Below, piece after piece: positions 1 through 6,140 of a stretch of 11,309 bases of DNA. A program made the translations under genes and the position numbers. This DNA is from Deltaproteobacteria bacterium (lineage in GTDB: Bacteria; Myxococcota_A; Bradymonadia; UBA7976; VGTA01). The first letter of the stretch is position 1, and each line of letters opens with the position of its first letter. The stretch covers positions 1-11,309 of the forward strand of contig VGTA01000046.1 of assembly GCA_016874875.1 (NCBI GenBank). The letters are read 5' to 3'. The notes beneath the pieces were generated by a model. That model saw nothing but the letters and a program-made list of their open reading frames with translations. It was not told the DNA's origin and searched no databases.

Positions 1-819
1 CAGGTCAAGGTGAACCTCAACGCGACGCAGGGCGCGCAGTTGAGCGCGCAGGTGGGCTCGCAGGTGGGCGCAGGCGCGCAGGTGGGCGCGGGCGCACAGG
101 TGGGCGCGGGCGCGCAGGTGGGCGCGGGCGCGCAGGTGGGCGCGGGCGCGCAGGTGAGCGTGGGCGCGCAGGTGGGCGCGGGCGCGCAGATGGGCGCGCA
201 GGGCGCGGGGCAGGCGTCGAGCGCCCTCGTGGCGAGCGCCCCGCTCGCCACGCCCGCCGCCGAGCGGGAGGCCCCCACAAACGAGGTCGCCAAGGCGCCC
301 GAGAGGCGTCGCGCTGAGCGCGAGCCCGCCAAGCCCGCACGCGCCGAGCGCGAGGAGCGCGCCGAGCGCCGCCCGGAGCCGCCCCCGGCGCCCTCCCGCC
401 CCGAGCCCGCCCGCGCCCCCAAGCCGCCCAAGCAGTCAGGCCCCTCCGAGGCCTCGGGGCTCCTCAAGAGCCTCCGCGGCGGCGGGGGCGGCGGGGGCGG
501 GGCGTTGTCGATGCTCGGGGGCGGGGGCGGGGGCGGGGGCGCGAAAAAGCTGCCCCCCAAGCCCTCCAAGGACGACGTGGTGGCCACTATGCGCCGCGTG
601 AACGCCGTGATGTGCGCCTCCCGCCAGCGCGACCTCAAGGGCACCGCCAAGGTACGCATCACCGCCGTGAGCAGCGGCGCGATCACGGGGGCGGAGGTGG
701 AGAATCCGCCCTTTAAGACGTCGCCCGTGGGCGCCTGCCTCGAGCGCGAGGTCAAGAAGCAGCGCTTCCCGCCCTTCAGCGACCCGTCGATCTCGTTCTC
801 GTTCCCCTTTAAGATCTGA
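1..819 (+). CDS. AgmX/PglI-type protein with TonB-like C-terminal domain, 5'-truncated
   Basis: The frame is open from base 1, so the true start is probably outside the window; the first possible start inside it is GTG at 10. Counting from that GTG (269 residues), positions about 18-60 are hexapeptide repeats of the type QVGAGA. Residues about 85-150 form a Pro/Arg/Glu-rich, probably disordered linker. Two poly-Gly tracts flank ALSML at about 157-177. The last 85 residues form a folded domain with two cysteines (VMCAS and GACLE) and a C-terminal FPPF...FPFKI pattern. That tail, with the preceding Gly-rich segment, matches the AgmX/PglI C-terminal domain common in Myxococcota, a TonB-C-like fold linked to gliding motility or envelope energy transduction. 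In such proteins the missing N-terminus usually carries a membrane or phospho-recognition domain. Function here is inferred. The gene converges on dapF and has no visible link to the flagellar operon. Confidence 0.72.
   Translation, partial: QVKVNLNATQGAQLSAQVGSQVGAGAQVGAGAQVGAGAQVGAGAQVGAGAQVSVGAQVGAGAQMGAQGAGQASSALVASAPLATPAAEREAPTNEVAKAPERRRAEREPAKPARAEREERAERRPEPPPAPSRPEPARAPKPPKQSGPSEASGLLKSLRGGGGGGGGALSMLGGGGGGGGAKKLPPKPSKDDVVATMRRVNAVMCASRQRDLKGTAKVRITAVSSGAITGAEVENPPFKTSPVGACLEREVKKQRFPPFSDPSISFSFPFKI
61..186 (+). repeat. 18-bp tandem repeat, seven copies, in the AgmX-like gene
   Basis: Seven consecutive 18-bp units of the form CAGGTGGGCGCGGGCGCG encode QVGAGA. The sixth unit (151-168) is diverged (QVSVGA), and degenerate partial units flank the array at 49-60 and 187-198. 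The near identity of units at the DNA level suggests recent expansion by slippage or unequal recombination. Copy number may therefore vary between strains. Confidence 0.9.
517..539 (+). other. Four-run G-tract, putative G-quadruplex
   Basis: Four runs of five G separated by single C bases lie on the coding strand and encode poly-Gly. This fits the strictest intramolecular G-quadruplex pattern (G5-N1 repeated four times). A looser G-rich stretch lies at 478-502. The run may be only a by-product of Gly codons ending in G or C; structure formation is inferred from pattern alone. Confidence 0.55.
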
Positions 820-831
820 TCTAGATCAGAT
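814..831. terminator. Perfect palindrome at convergent stop codons, putative bidirectional terminator
   Basis: ATCTGATCTAGATCAGAT is a perfect 18-bp inverted repeat centred between 822 and 823. The flanks add a G-T and an A-T pair. It contains the TGA stop of the + strand gene (817-819) and the TAG stop of dapF (complement of 821-823). There is no separate loop and only a weak T-run on either side (TTT at 831-833 on +). A role in stopping both transcripts is plausible but not typical of a GC-rich intrinsic terminator. It also holds two GATC sites, so a DNA-binding or methylation role is another option. Confidence 0.45.
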
Positions 832-1627
832 TTAACGGGTCCCCCTGCACCGAGCCGTGGAACGAGATCTCCGCGGGGCCCGTCATCCACACCCCCGCCC
901 CGGGCTCATAGCGGACCTCGAGCGCCCCCCCAGGCAACGACACCCGCGTCGGGCGCCCGGGGGGCAGCAGGCCGCGCGCCGTGGCGGCCACCACGGCGGC
1001 GCACGCCCCGGTCCCGCAGGCGAGCGTCCAGCCGCAGCCGCGCTCGTGCACGTGGAGCTCTAGCCCCTCGCCGCGCACGCGCGCGAAAGAGAGGTTGACG
1101 CCCCCCTCCACCTCCCGCGCCCACCCCTCGGCGAGCGCGAGGCGGCGCGCGTAGTCCCCCTCGTCGAGACTCACCGCGTGCGGGTTGCCCATGGAGAGCG
1201 TGGTGAGCGGCGCGGCGGCGCCCGCGAAAGGGCGCGCGCTGAGGGCGCGCGGGTGACCCATCCACACCGTGACGCGCGCCGCGCGCCCGTCGTCGCTCGT
1301 GAGCGCCGCCCGCACCATGAGCGCCCCCGCCCCCGTGAGCACCTCCCCCTCCTCCCCCAGCCGCCCGCGCAGCAGCAGGTGGTGCGCCACGCAGCGCAGC
1401 CCGTTGCCGCACATCTCCGAGAGACTCCCGTCGGCGTTGATCACCGTCATCTCCGCGCGCCCCTCGCGCTCGCTGACCCAGAGCACCCCGTCGGCGCCCA
1501 CCCCGAAGCGGCGCTCGCACAGGCGCGGCGCCCGCGCCACGAGCTCCGGCAGCCGCAGCGCCGGGTTTTCGCGCGCGTCCACGACGATAAAGTCATTCCC
1601 ACAGCCGTGCGCCTTGGTGAATTGCAT
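821..1627 (-). CDS. dapF: Diaminopimelate epimerase
   Basis: DapF interconverts LL- and meso-2,6-diaminopimelate in the cytoplasm, supplying meso-DAP for peptidoglycan cross-links and the precursor of lysine. The 268-residue product is close to the usual length of about 275. The N-terminus MQFTKAHGCGNDFIVVDA is classic for the family. The first catalytic cysteine is Cys73 in EMCGNGLRC and the second is Cys204 in TLACGTGACA, giving the two-base racemisation pair. GNPHAV (147-152) and ERG (195-197) are the usual substrate-binding motifs. The start at 1627 is supported by AGGTGAG six bases upstream and by family alignment; an in-frame extension to 1708 has no family support. The motif normally read ERGxGET is ERGCGWT here, which I take as natural variation. 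The gene converges on the AgmX-like gene and diverges from the TPR gene. Confidence 0.97.
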   Translation of the reverse strand: MQFTKAHGCGNDFIVVDARENPALRLPELVARAPRLCERRFGVGADGVLWVSEREGRAEMTVINADGSLSEMCGNGLRCVAHHLLLRGRLGEEGEVLTGAGALMVRAALTSDDGRAARVTVWMGHPRALSARPFAGAAAPLTTLSMGNPHAVSLDEGDYARRLALAEGWAREVEGGVNLSFARVRGEGLELHVHERGCGWTLACGTGACAAVVAATARGLLPPGRPTRVSLPGGALEVRYEPGAGVWMTGPAEISFHGSVQGDPLNLI

Positions 1628-1633
1628 TTCGGT

Positions 1634-1640
1634 CTCACCT
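1634..1640 (-). promoter_or_regulatory. dapF ribosome binding site
   Basis: Read on the minus strand, AGGTGAG lies six bases before the ATG at 1627. It fixes the dapF start against the longer in-frame ORF that begins at 1708. No convincing -10/-35 pair for either divergent gene could be identified in 1628-1724. Confidence 0.7.
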
Positions 1641-1724
1641 GTGCTTAGTGTGCAGCTCAAACGGGAGTACGCTGGCCGCAAGACTGCAGCATCGCCTCGG
1701 CATCGCACAAGGGACCTCTTTCAG

Positions 1725-4700
1725 ATGAGACGAACCTATCAGGCGCTGACATCTCTCGCGCTCCTCGCCGGGGGCGCCCTCGCCTCCGCCGCGAGCGCGG
1801 CCCCGCTGCTCTACGAGCAGCCACTCAGCAAGAAGTATCACCGCCTTGAGGTGATCGTGCCCGTGGATTTCAAGGCCACCTGCACCTCCAAGCCCCTCGG
1901 CGCTCGCTGCGTTGTGTCGGAGTACACCCCCGCCCTCCTGCGCCTCTTCCAGCTCGGCACCCGCGAGGGCGTCAAGATCGAGGCCAGCCAGGCGCGCAAG
2001 GAGGTCAGCTTTATCTTTGACGACCCCAAGGTGCGCCTCCAGGACAAGCTCCTCGACGGCCCCCCCCGCTGGGTCCTCGAGGTGGGCTACGACGAGACGC
2101 TCATCCAGCCCATCGAGGATGAGCTCCCCTTCCGCCCCTACCCCATGCCCGTGCAGACGGTGCGCCTCCCGCGCCCCAACATGGCCATCGAGCCCCTCAC
2201 GGGCGAGGGCGAGGAGGTCACGACCTTTAACCGCTGCTGGGCCCTCTACAACGCCAAGAGCTACGTGGACGCCTACAAGGAGTGCAACAAGATCTCCACC
2301 GTGGCCGACGCGGACCGCCCCACCGCCCGCGCCGCCACCCGCCTGATCGGCGAGGTCTTCTACACGTACCTCAAGCAGGAGACCTCCTCCAACCAGGACC
2401 TCCTCAAGCACATCGGCACCCTCGTGCTCGTGCGCGGCGAGGAGGTCTCGTTCGACGGGCGACCGGTCAAGGTCGGCTACACCATCAGCGGCGGCGCCGA
2501 GTCGGCGACGCTGTCGGTGACCAACGCCAACGGCGTCAAGATCTACCAAGCGCAGGTGCCCGTGGGCGCCGCCGGCAAGCCCCTGCAGGTGGAGTGGTCG
2601 GGGCAGGACACGAGCGGCAGCGACCTCCCCCCCGGCGTCTACGGCGTGCAGGTGACCGCCACCCCCACCGCTGAGGAGACGCAGGTCCCCAAGGCCCTCA
2701 CCTACCTCGAGGGCAAGGTGGAGGGCGTGCGCTTCGACAAGGGCGTCCCCGAGTTCTTGGTCAACGGCCGCCGCGTCCGCACCGGCGAGGTGGTCATCCC
2801 CGGCCTCGACAAGGTGGGCGCCGAGGAGAACAAGGGCCTCTTCATCTCCGATGACCCGAGCACCCCCCTCCGCGACATCGCCGTGGCGCGCCTCAAGAAG
2901 GCCGAGCGCGCCGCCGCCAGCGACCGCGAGAAGGCGCGCTACGTCCTCCTGACCGCCGACCTCCTCTACAGCAAATCCGCCAACGAGGCCGTGGAGTACC
3001 TCCGCTCCTCGCAGGCGCGCTACCGCCAGACCGAGGCGGAGCCCTTCTTGCTCGCCGAGCGCGCCCGCCTCCTGCTCGACAGCAGCGACTACGACGAGGC
3101 CAAGCGCGTCCTCGAGGAGATCGCCAAGCTCGACACCCAGCAAGAGTACGTGATGGGCAGCCGCTTGCTCGCCCTCGCCTCCTTGGCCTACGCCAAGGGC
3201 GACTTCACCAACGCCACCGCCCTCTACGACGAGGCGCGCGAGAACTTCCCCGAGCTGCTCTTGGCGGAGCCCGGCCCACTCTTTCAGGTGGCGGAGCTCT
3301 ACTTCCGTAGCCGCCGCCTCGAGGAGGCGCGCCCCTTCTACCAGGAGTTCCTCGACCGCTTTAAGAGCCAGGTCCCCCACTGGGTGGCCCGCCTCCGCCT
3401 CGCCCAGATCAACTCCTTTGAGCGCCCGCAGGAGGCGTTCGCGGAGATGCAGAATCTGAGCGAGACGCTCTCGGAGCCCGAGGGCAAGCAGCTCGCCGCC
3501 CTCTACTCGCTCACCCTCTCCACCAACAGCGTCCGCGGCGTCTCCCCCGAGTCGATCTTCAAGAACGTCCAGGGCGGCAACCCGAGCGACTACGTCCTCG
3601 AGGAGCTGTGGATGCAGCAGGCGCGCCACGCCCTCCAAGAGGACAAGCTGCAGGAGGCGTTTGATCTCTCCCAGCGCATCGTGGAGGACTACCCCGACAG
3701 CGCCCTCCTGCGAGACGCTAGCCTCTTCTTCCAGCGCCTCCTCCTGCTCGAGAGCGACCACCTCCTGCGCGAGGGGCGCAACGTGGACCTGGTGATTCTC
3801 TACTACAAGGAGAAGAATCGCCGCTTCCGCCTGCCCGCCTGCCGCGCCCTCCTCCACCTCTACGTGGCGCGCGCGATGCGCGACCTCAAGATGCTCAACG
3901 AGGCCGCCACGCAGGTGATCTCCAAGGGCGGCCTCCCCGGCGTCCGCGACCCCAACATCGAGGCGCTCCTGAACCTCGAGTTCACCGGGATTCTGCGCGA
4001 GAAGGTGCAGGACGGCGACCTGAGCAGCGAAGCGCCGCGCGACCGCGCCGCGGAGGGCGACGTGGCGGCGGAGGACGTGAACCGCTTTAAGCAGGCCGTG
4101 GAGTCCCTCGAGGCGCGCTTCCCCAAGCGCTTTGACACCTACGACTACTGGGCCTCCCTCGGCTTTTACCAAGAGCTGCAGGGCCAGCTGCGCCTCGCCA
4201 AGGACATGTACCTCTACGCCCTCAACGGTCCCACCATGACTCCTCAGGAGCGCATCTCCCTCGCGCGCGCTATCTTTCAAGTCTACCTCAAGATGCCCGA
4301 CTACGACAAGGCCCTCTACGCCCTCAAGGTCCTCCTCGATATCCACGACGAGTACAAGCGCCAGCTCGACATGCCGTACCTGCGGGTCAACACCCTGTGG
4401 AAGCGCGTGGAGCTCCAGATCGAGCGCGCGGCGTGGGTGGAGCTAATTCCCGCCATCCAGGACTACCTCGACGAGAGCCAGGTGGTCATCTCTAGCTTCC
4501 GCGTCGGCACCCCGCAGACCACCACCCAAGAGCAGCGCGAGCAGAGCCTCTTCCAGAGCACCATCGAGCTCGAGCGCCGCCAGGAGGCCCTCTTCTATCA
4601 GGGCTTCGCCTTCCTCAAGCTCAAGGATGACCGCTCCGCCCAGCGCATCTGGGACCTGCTCTACAAAGAGAGCCCCAACAGCGTCTACGGCGAGCTCGCC

Positions 4701-4772
4701 GAGTATGAGCTCTTTATGCTGAGCTGGCGCGAGCAGGTGAAGCCTGAGGTCTTTAAGGTGCTCGAGCCCTAG
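1725..4772 (+). CDS. Large Sec-exported TPR protein with an embedded FlgD-like Tudor/Ig segment
   Basis: The product has 1015 residues. A signal peptide covers about 1-26 (MRR, hydrophobic core, ASAASA before APLL), which points to the periplasm or outer membrane. Residues 27-150 look beta-rich; RWVLEV after a PP pair recalls AMIN-type domains, weakly. Residues about 230-357 resemble the C-terminal half of hook-cap FlgD: an opening strand (IGTLVLVRGEEV), an Ig-like core (245-312, with WSGQDTSGSDLPPGVYGVQVTA), and a closing strand pair (GKVEGVRFDKGVPEFLVNG). The FlgD N-terminal hook-binding region is absent. From about 400 to the end the chain is helical with TPR-like units, for example YDEAKRVLEEIAKLD, RRLEEARPFYQEFLDRF, KLQEAFDLSQRIVEDYPDS and DYDKALYALKVLLDIH. 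ATG at 1725 follows AAGGGA by ten bases; the upstream open frame overlaps dapF and lacks a signal peptide. Its position before flgB suggests a flagellar scaffold, perhaps analogous to Campylobacter PflA (beta domain plus TPR superhelix). It could instead be a general envelope TPR protein. Confidence 0.85.
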   Translation: MRRTYQALTSLALLAGGALASAASAAPLLYEQPLSKKYHRLEVIVPVDFKATCTSKPLGARCVVSEYTPALLRLFQLGTREGVKIEASQARKEVSFIFDDPKVRLQDKLLDGPPRWVLEVGYDETLIQPIEDELPFRPYPMPVQTVRLPRPNMAIEPLTGEGEEVTTFNRCWALYNAKSYVDAYKECNKISTVADADRPTARAATRLIGEVFYTYLKQETSSNQDLLKHIGTLVLVRGEEVSFDGRPVKVGYTISGGAESATLSVTNANGVKIYQAQVPVGAAGKPLQVEWSGQDTSGSDLPPGVYGVQVTATPTAEETQVPKALTYLEGKVEGVRFDKGVPEFLVNGRRVRTGEVVIPGLDKVGAEENKGLFISDDPSTPLRDIAVARLKKAERAAASDREKARYVLLTADLLYSKSANEAVEYLRSSQARYRQTEAEPFLLAERARLLLDSSDYDEAKRVLEEIAKLDTQQEYVMGSRLLALASLAYAKGDFTNATALYDEARENFPELLLAEPGPLFQVAELYFRSRRLEEARPFYQEFLDRFKSQVPHWVARLRLAQINSFERPQEAFAEMQNLSETLSEPEGKQLAALYSLTLSTNSVRGVSPESIFKNVQGGNPSDYVLEELWMQQARHALQEDKLQEAFDLSQRIVEDYPDSALLRDASLFFQRLLLLESDHLLREGRNVDLVILYYKEKNRRFRLPACRALLHLYVARAMRDLKMLNEAATQVISKGGLPGVRDPNIEALLNLEFTGILREKVQDGDLSSEAPRDRAAEGDVAAEDVNRFKQAVESLEARFPKRFDTYDYWASLGFYQELQGQLRLAKDMYLYALNGPTMTPQERISLARAIFQVYLKMPDYDKALYALKVLLDIHDEYKRQLDMPYLRVNTLWKRVELQIERAAWVELIPAIQDYLDESQVVISSFRVGTPQTTTQEQREQSLFQSTIELERRQEALFYQGFAFLKLKDDRSAQRIWDLLYKESPNSVYGELAEYELFMLSWREQVKPEVFKVLEP

Positions 4773-4782
4773 CGAAGAGGGC

Positions 4783-4811
4783 TTCCCAAACCCCTCGCGC
4801 TCGTCCATAAT
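4783..4811 (+). promoter_or_regulatory. Candidate sigma-70-type promoter for the flagellar operon
   Basis: TTCCCA (4783-4788) and CATAAT (4806-4811) are separated by 17 bases. They match the consensus hexamers at four and five of six positions. The pair lies in the 69-bp gap between the TPR gene and flgB, with about 30 bases from the -10 box to the flgB start. No sigma-54 (GG-N10-GC with flanking matches) or sigma-28 element was seen here. Prediction by eye only. Confidence 0.35.
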
Positions 4812-4828
4812 GAGCCGAGCCGAATCTT

Positions 4829-4835
4829 AGGAGGT
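4829..4835 (+). promoter_or_regulatory. flgB ribosome binding site
   Basis: AGGAGGT ends six bases before ATG at 4842. This is the strongest Shine-Dalgarno sequence in the window. It rules out the in-frame GTG at 4836, which would start only one base after it. Confidence 0.8.
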
Positions 4836-4841
4836 GTGACC

Positions 4842-5243
4842 ATGAGTCTCTTGTTTGACCGTCTCTCTGGCACGATGGCGCACGCGCTCGATTTCCGTCT
4901 GCAGCGCAACAACCTCATCTCCGCCAACCTCGCCAACATCGACACCCCCGGCTACACGCCCGTCGAGCTGAAGTTTGACGAGCAGCTCCGGAGCTTCTTT
5001 GACGGCGAGCCCCCCGTCGCCCTCACGGGCACCCACGCGCGCCACCTCGACCGCACCTCGCCCATCGAGCACGGGGAGATGGAGTTTGACGCCTACTCGC
5101 TGCCCGACCAGAAGGGCAACTCGGTGGACATCGACCACGAGTCCTCCAAGCTCGCCGAGAACCAGCTCATGTACCGCACCCTCATCACCGCCTACAACAA
5201 GCGCATGAGCATCCTGCAGATCGCCGTCACCGAAGGGAGATAA
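4842..5243 (+). CDS. flgB: Flagellar proximal rod protein FlgB
   Basis: FlgB is a structural subunit of the proximal rod in the periplasm, exported by the flagellar type III apparatus and assembled next to FliE and the MS ring. The 133-residue chain has the rod-family N-terminal heptad-type helix with ISANLANIDTPGYTP (26-40). The matching C-terminal helix follows GNSVDIDHE (92-100) and runs through LAENQLMYRTLITAYNKRMS to the end. The length agrees with the family (about 130-140). It has no Sec signal peptide, as expected for a flagellar export substrate. It is the first gene of the flgB-flgC-fliE block, six bases before flgC, so the three are surely co-transcribed. Confidence 0.96.
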   Translation: MSLLFDRLSGTMAHALDFRLQRNNLISANLANIDTPGYTPVELKFDEQLRSFFDGEPPVALTGTHARHLDRTSPIEHGEMEFDAYSLPDQKGNSVDIDHESSKLAENQLMYRTLITAYNKRMSILQIAVTEGR

Positions 5244-5249
5244 CCCAAG

Positions 5250-5699
5250 ATGGACTTCTTCACAGCTATGAACGTGAGCGCAGCGGGGCTGAGCGCGCAG
5301 CGCACGCGCCTCAACATCGCCGCGAGCAACCTCGCCAACATCGAGACGACGCGCACCCCCGATGGCGGTCCCTACCGCCGCCGTATGGTGATGCTCGGCG
5401 CCGTGCCCTTTGAGCAGGCCTTTGAGCAGATCCGCGGCGCGGACCTTGGGGGCAAGGAGGGGCAGGTGCACTCGGTGGAGGTGGTGAGCATCGAGGCGGA
5501 CGGCAGCGAGCCGCGCCTCGTGTACAACCCCGACCACCCCGACGCGCGCCAGGATGGCTACGTGGCGATGCCCAACGTGAACCCCATCACCGAGATGGTG
5601 GACCTCCTCACCACCTCGCGCAGCTATGAGGCCAACGTCTCCGCCCTCAAGGCCACCAAGAGCATGGCCCTCGAGGCCCTCAAGATCGGCGGTGCCTGA
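5250..5699 (+). CDS. flgC: Flagellar proximal rod protein FlgC
   Basis: FlgC forms part of the proximal rod together with FlgB and FlgF. The 149-residue product begins with the rod motif MNVSAAGLSAQRTRLNIAAS followed by NLANIETTRTPDGGPYRRR (27-45). It ends with YVAMPNVNPITEMVDLLTTS (104-123) and RSYEANVSALKATKSMALEA (124-143), the diagnostic FlgC C-terminus. The start is supported by AAGGGAGA about nine bases upstream, inside the flgB 3' end. The stop codon overlaps the fliE start by one base (TGATG), indicating translational coupling. Confidence 0.96.
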   Translation: MDFFTAMNVSAAGLSAQRTRLNIAASNLANIETTRTPDGGPYRRRMVMLGAVPFEQAFEQIRGADLGGKEGQVHSVEVVSIEADGSEPRLVYNPDHPDARQDGYVAMPNVNPITEMVDLLTTSRSYEANVSALKATKSMALEALKIGGA

Positions 5700-6031
5700 T
5701 GAATCCGATGTTCATTGATGGGGCGTACCCCCGCCCCCAGGTGCAGGGCCTCGAGAGCGCGCGCCAGGCGATGAACGCCGCGCGCGCCGAGCGCGCCACG
5801 CAGCTCGCCGGCCCGTCGTTTAGCGACTACCTCACCGAGCAGATCAACCACGTCAACGAGACCGTCGTCGGCGCTGACCAGCGCGTGGCGGACGTGAGCA
5901 TGGGGCGCAGCCAGAATCTCCACGAGATGATGATCGCGCTCAACAAGGCTGAGCTCTCGATGCGGATGCTCACGCAGGTCCGCAACAAGGCCGTCGAGGC
6001 CTATCAAGAGCTGATGCGCATGAGCCTCTGA
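5699..6031 (+). CDS. fliE: Flagellar hook-basal body junction protein FliE
   Basis: FliE connects the MS ring (FliF) to the proximal rod and is among the first rod-type substrates exported. The 110-residue chain has the family pattern: FSDYLTEQINHVNETVVGAD (41-60), then MGRSQNLHEMMIALNKAELSMRMLTQVRNKA in the C-terminal helices (68-98), ending in EAYQELMRMSL. The length is close to the usual 100-110. ATG at 5699 overlaps the flgC stop by one base; a second Met at codon 4 is possible but would lose coupling. It is followed by a 109-bp gap before fliF, which separates the rod block from the MS-ring gene. Confidence 0.95.
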   Translation: MNPMFIDGAYPRPQVQGLESARQAMNAARAERATQLAGPSFSDYLTEQINHVNETVVGADQRVADVSMGRSQNLHEMMIALNKAELSMRMLTQVRNKAVEAYQELMRMSL

Positions 6032-6040
6032 GGTCTCTTG

Positions 6041-6120
6041 CCCCCTCAAGATTCCCGCCAATCCTCTTGCGTTTAGCGCGTAGCTCTGCGATTCAGTCCC
6101 CCCTCGCACCTCCCTCACCG
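6041..6120 (+). promoter_or_regulatory. C-rich, G-poor leader between fliE and fliF, possible Rho loading region
   Basis: In these 80 bases I count 37 C, 19 T, 13 G and 11 A, a strong C over G excess. That is the composition expected of a Rho utilisation site in untranslated RNA. No stable hairpin with a T-run was found. A promoter for fliF cannot be excluded; TTGCGT at 6067 has no good -10 partner at 17 bases (GATTCA). A regulatory role is inferred from composition only. Confidence 0.25.
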
Positions 6121-6140
6121 CGGAACGAAAATAACTCCAC

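Noticed and set aside
1007..1046. Change of the conserved ERGxGET motif in DapF to ERGCGWT.
   Set aside because: Other DapF proteins vary at this Glu, and both catalytic cysteines and the other motifs are intact, so it does not suggest loss of function.
1631..1644. GG-N10-GC spacing upstream of the TPR gene, as in sigma-54 promoters.
   Set aside because: Only the two core dinucleotides and little of the flanking consensus match, and it overlaps the dapF ribosome binding site; expected by chance at this base composition.
1269..1724. Upstream in-frame extension of the TPR gene by 152 codons.
   Set aside because: It lies antisense to dapF, has Ser/Arg/Pro-rich composition, and would bury the clear signal peptide that starts at 1725.
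1635..4346. A 903-codon open frame on the minus strand opposite the TPR gene.
   Set aside because: It is Leu/Val/Gly/Ala-rich low-complexity translation without motifs, as expected antisense to a GC-rich gene with strong codon bias. The plus-strand gene has a signal peptide and TPR pattern.
4777..4796. GAGGG / CCCTC inverted repeat after the TPR gene as a terminator.
   Set aside because: Only five pairs around a ten-base loop and no T-run follows.
6067..6095. Possible sigma-70 or sigma-28 promoter before fliF.
   Set aside because: TTGCGT has only GATTCA at the right distance, and no TAAA-type -35 partners the GCGATT stretch.
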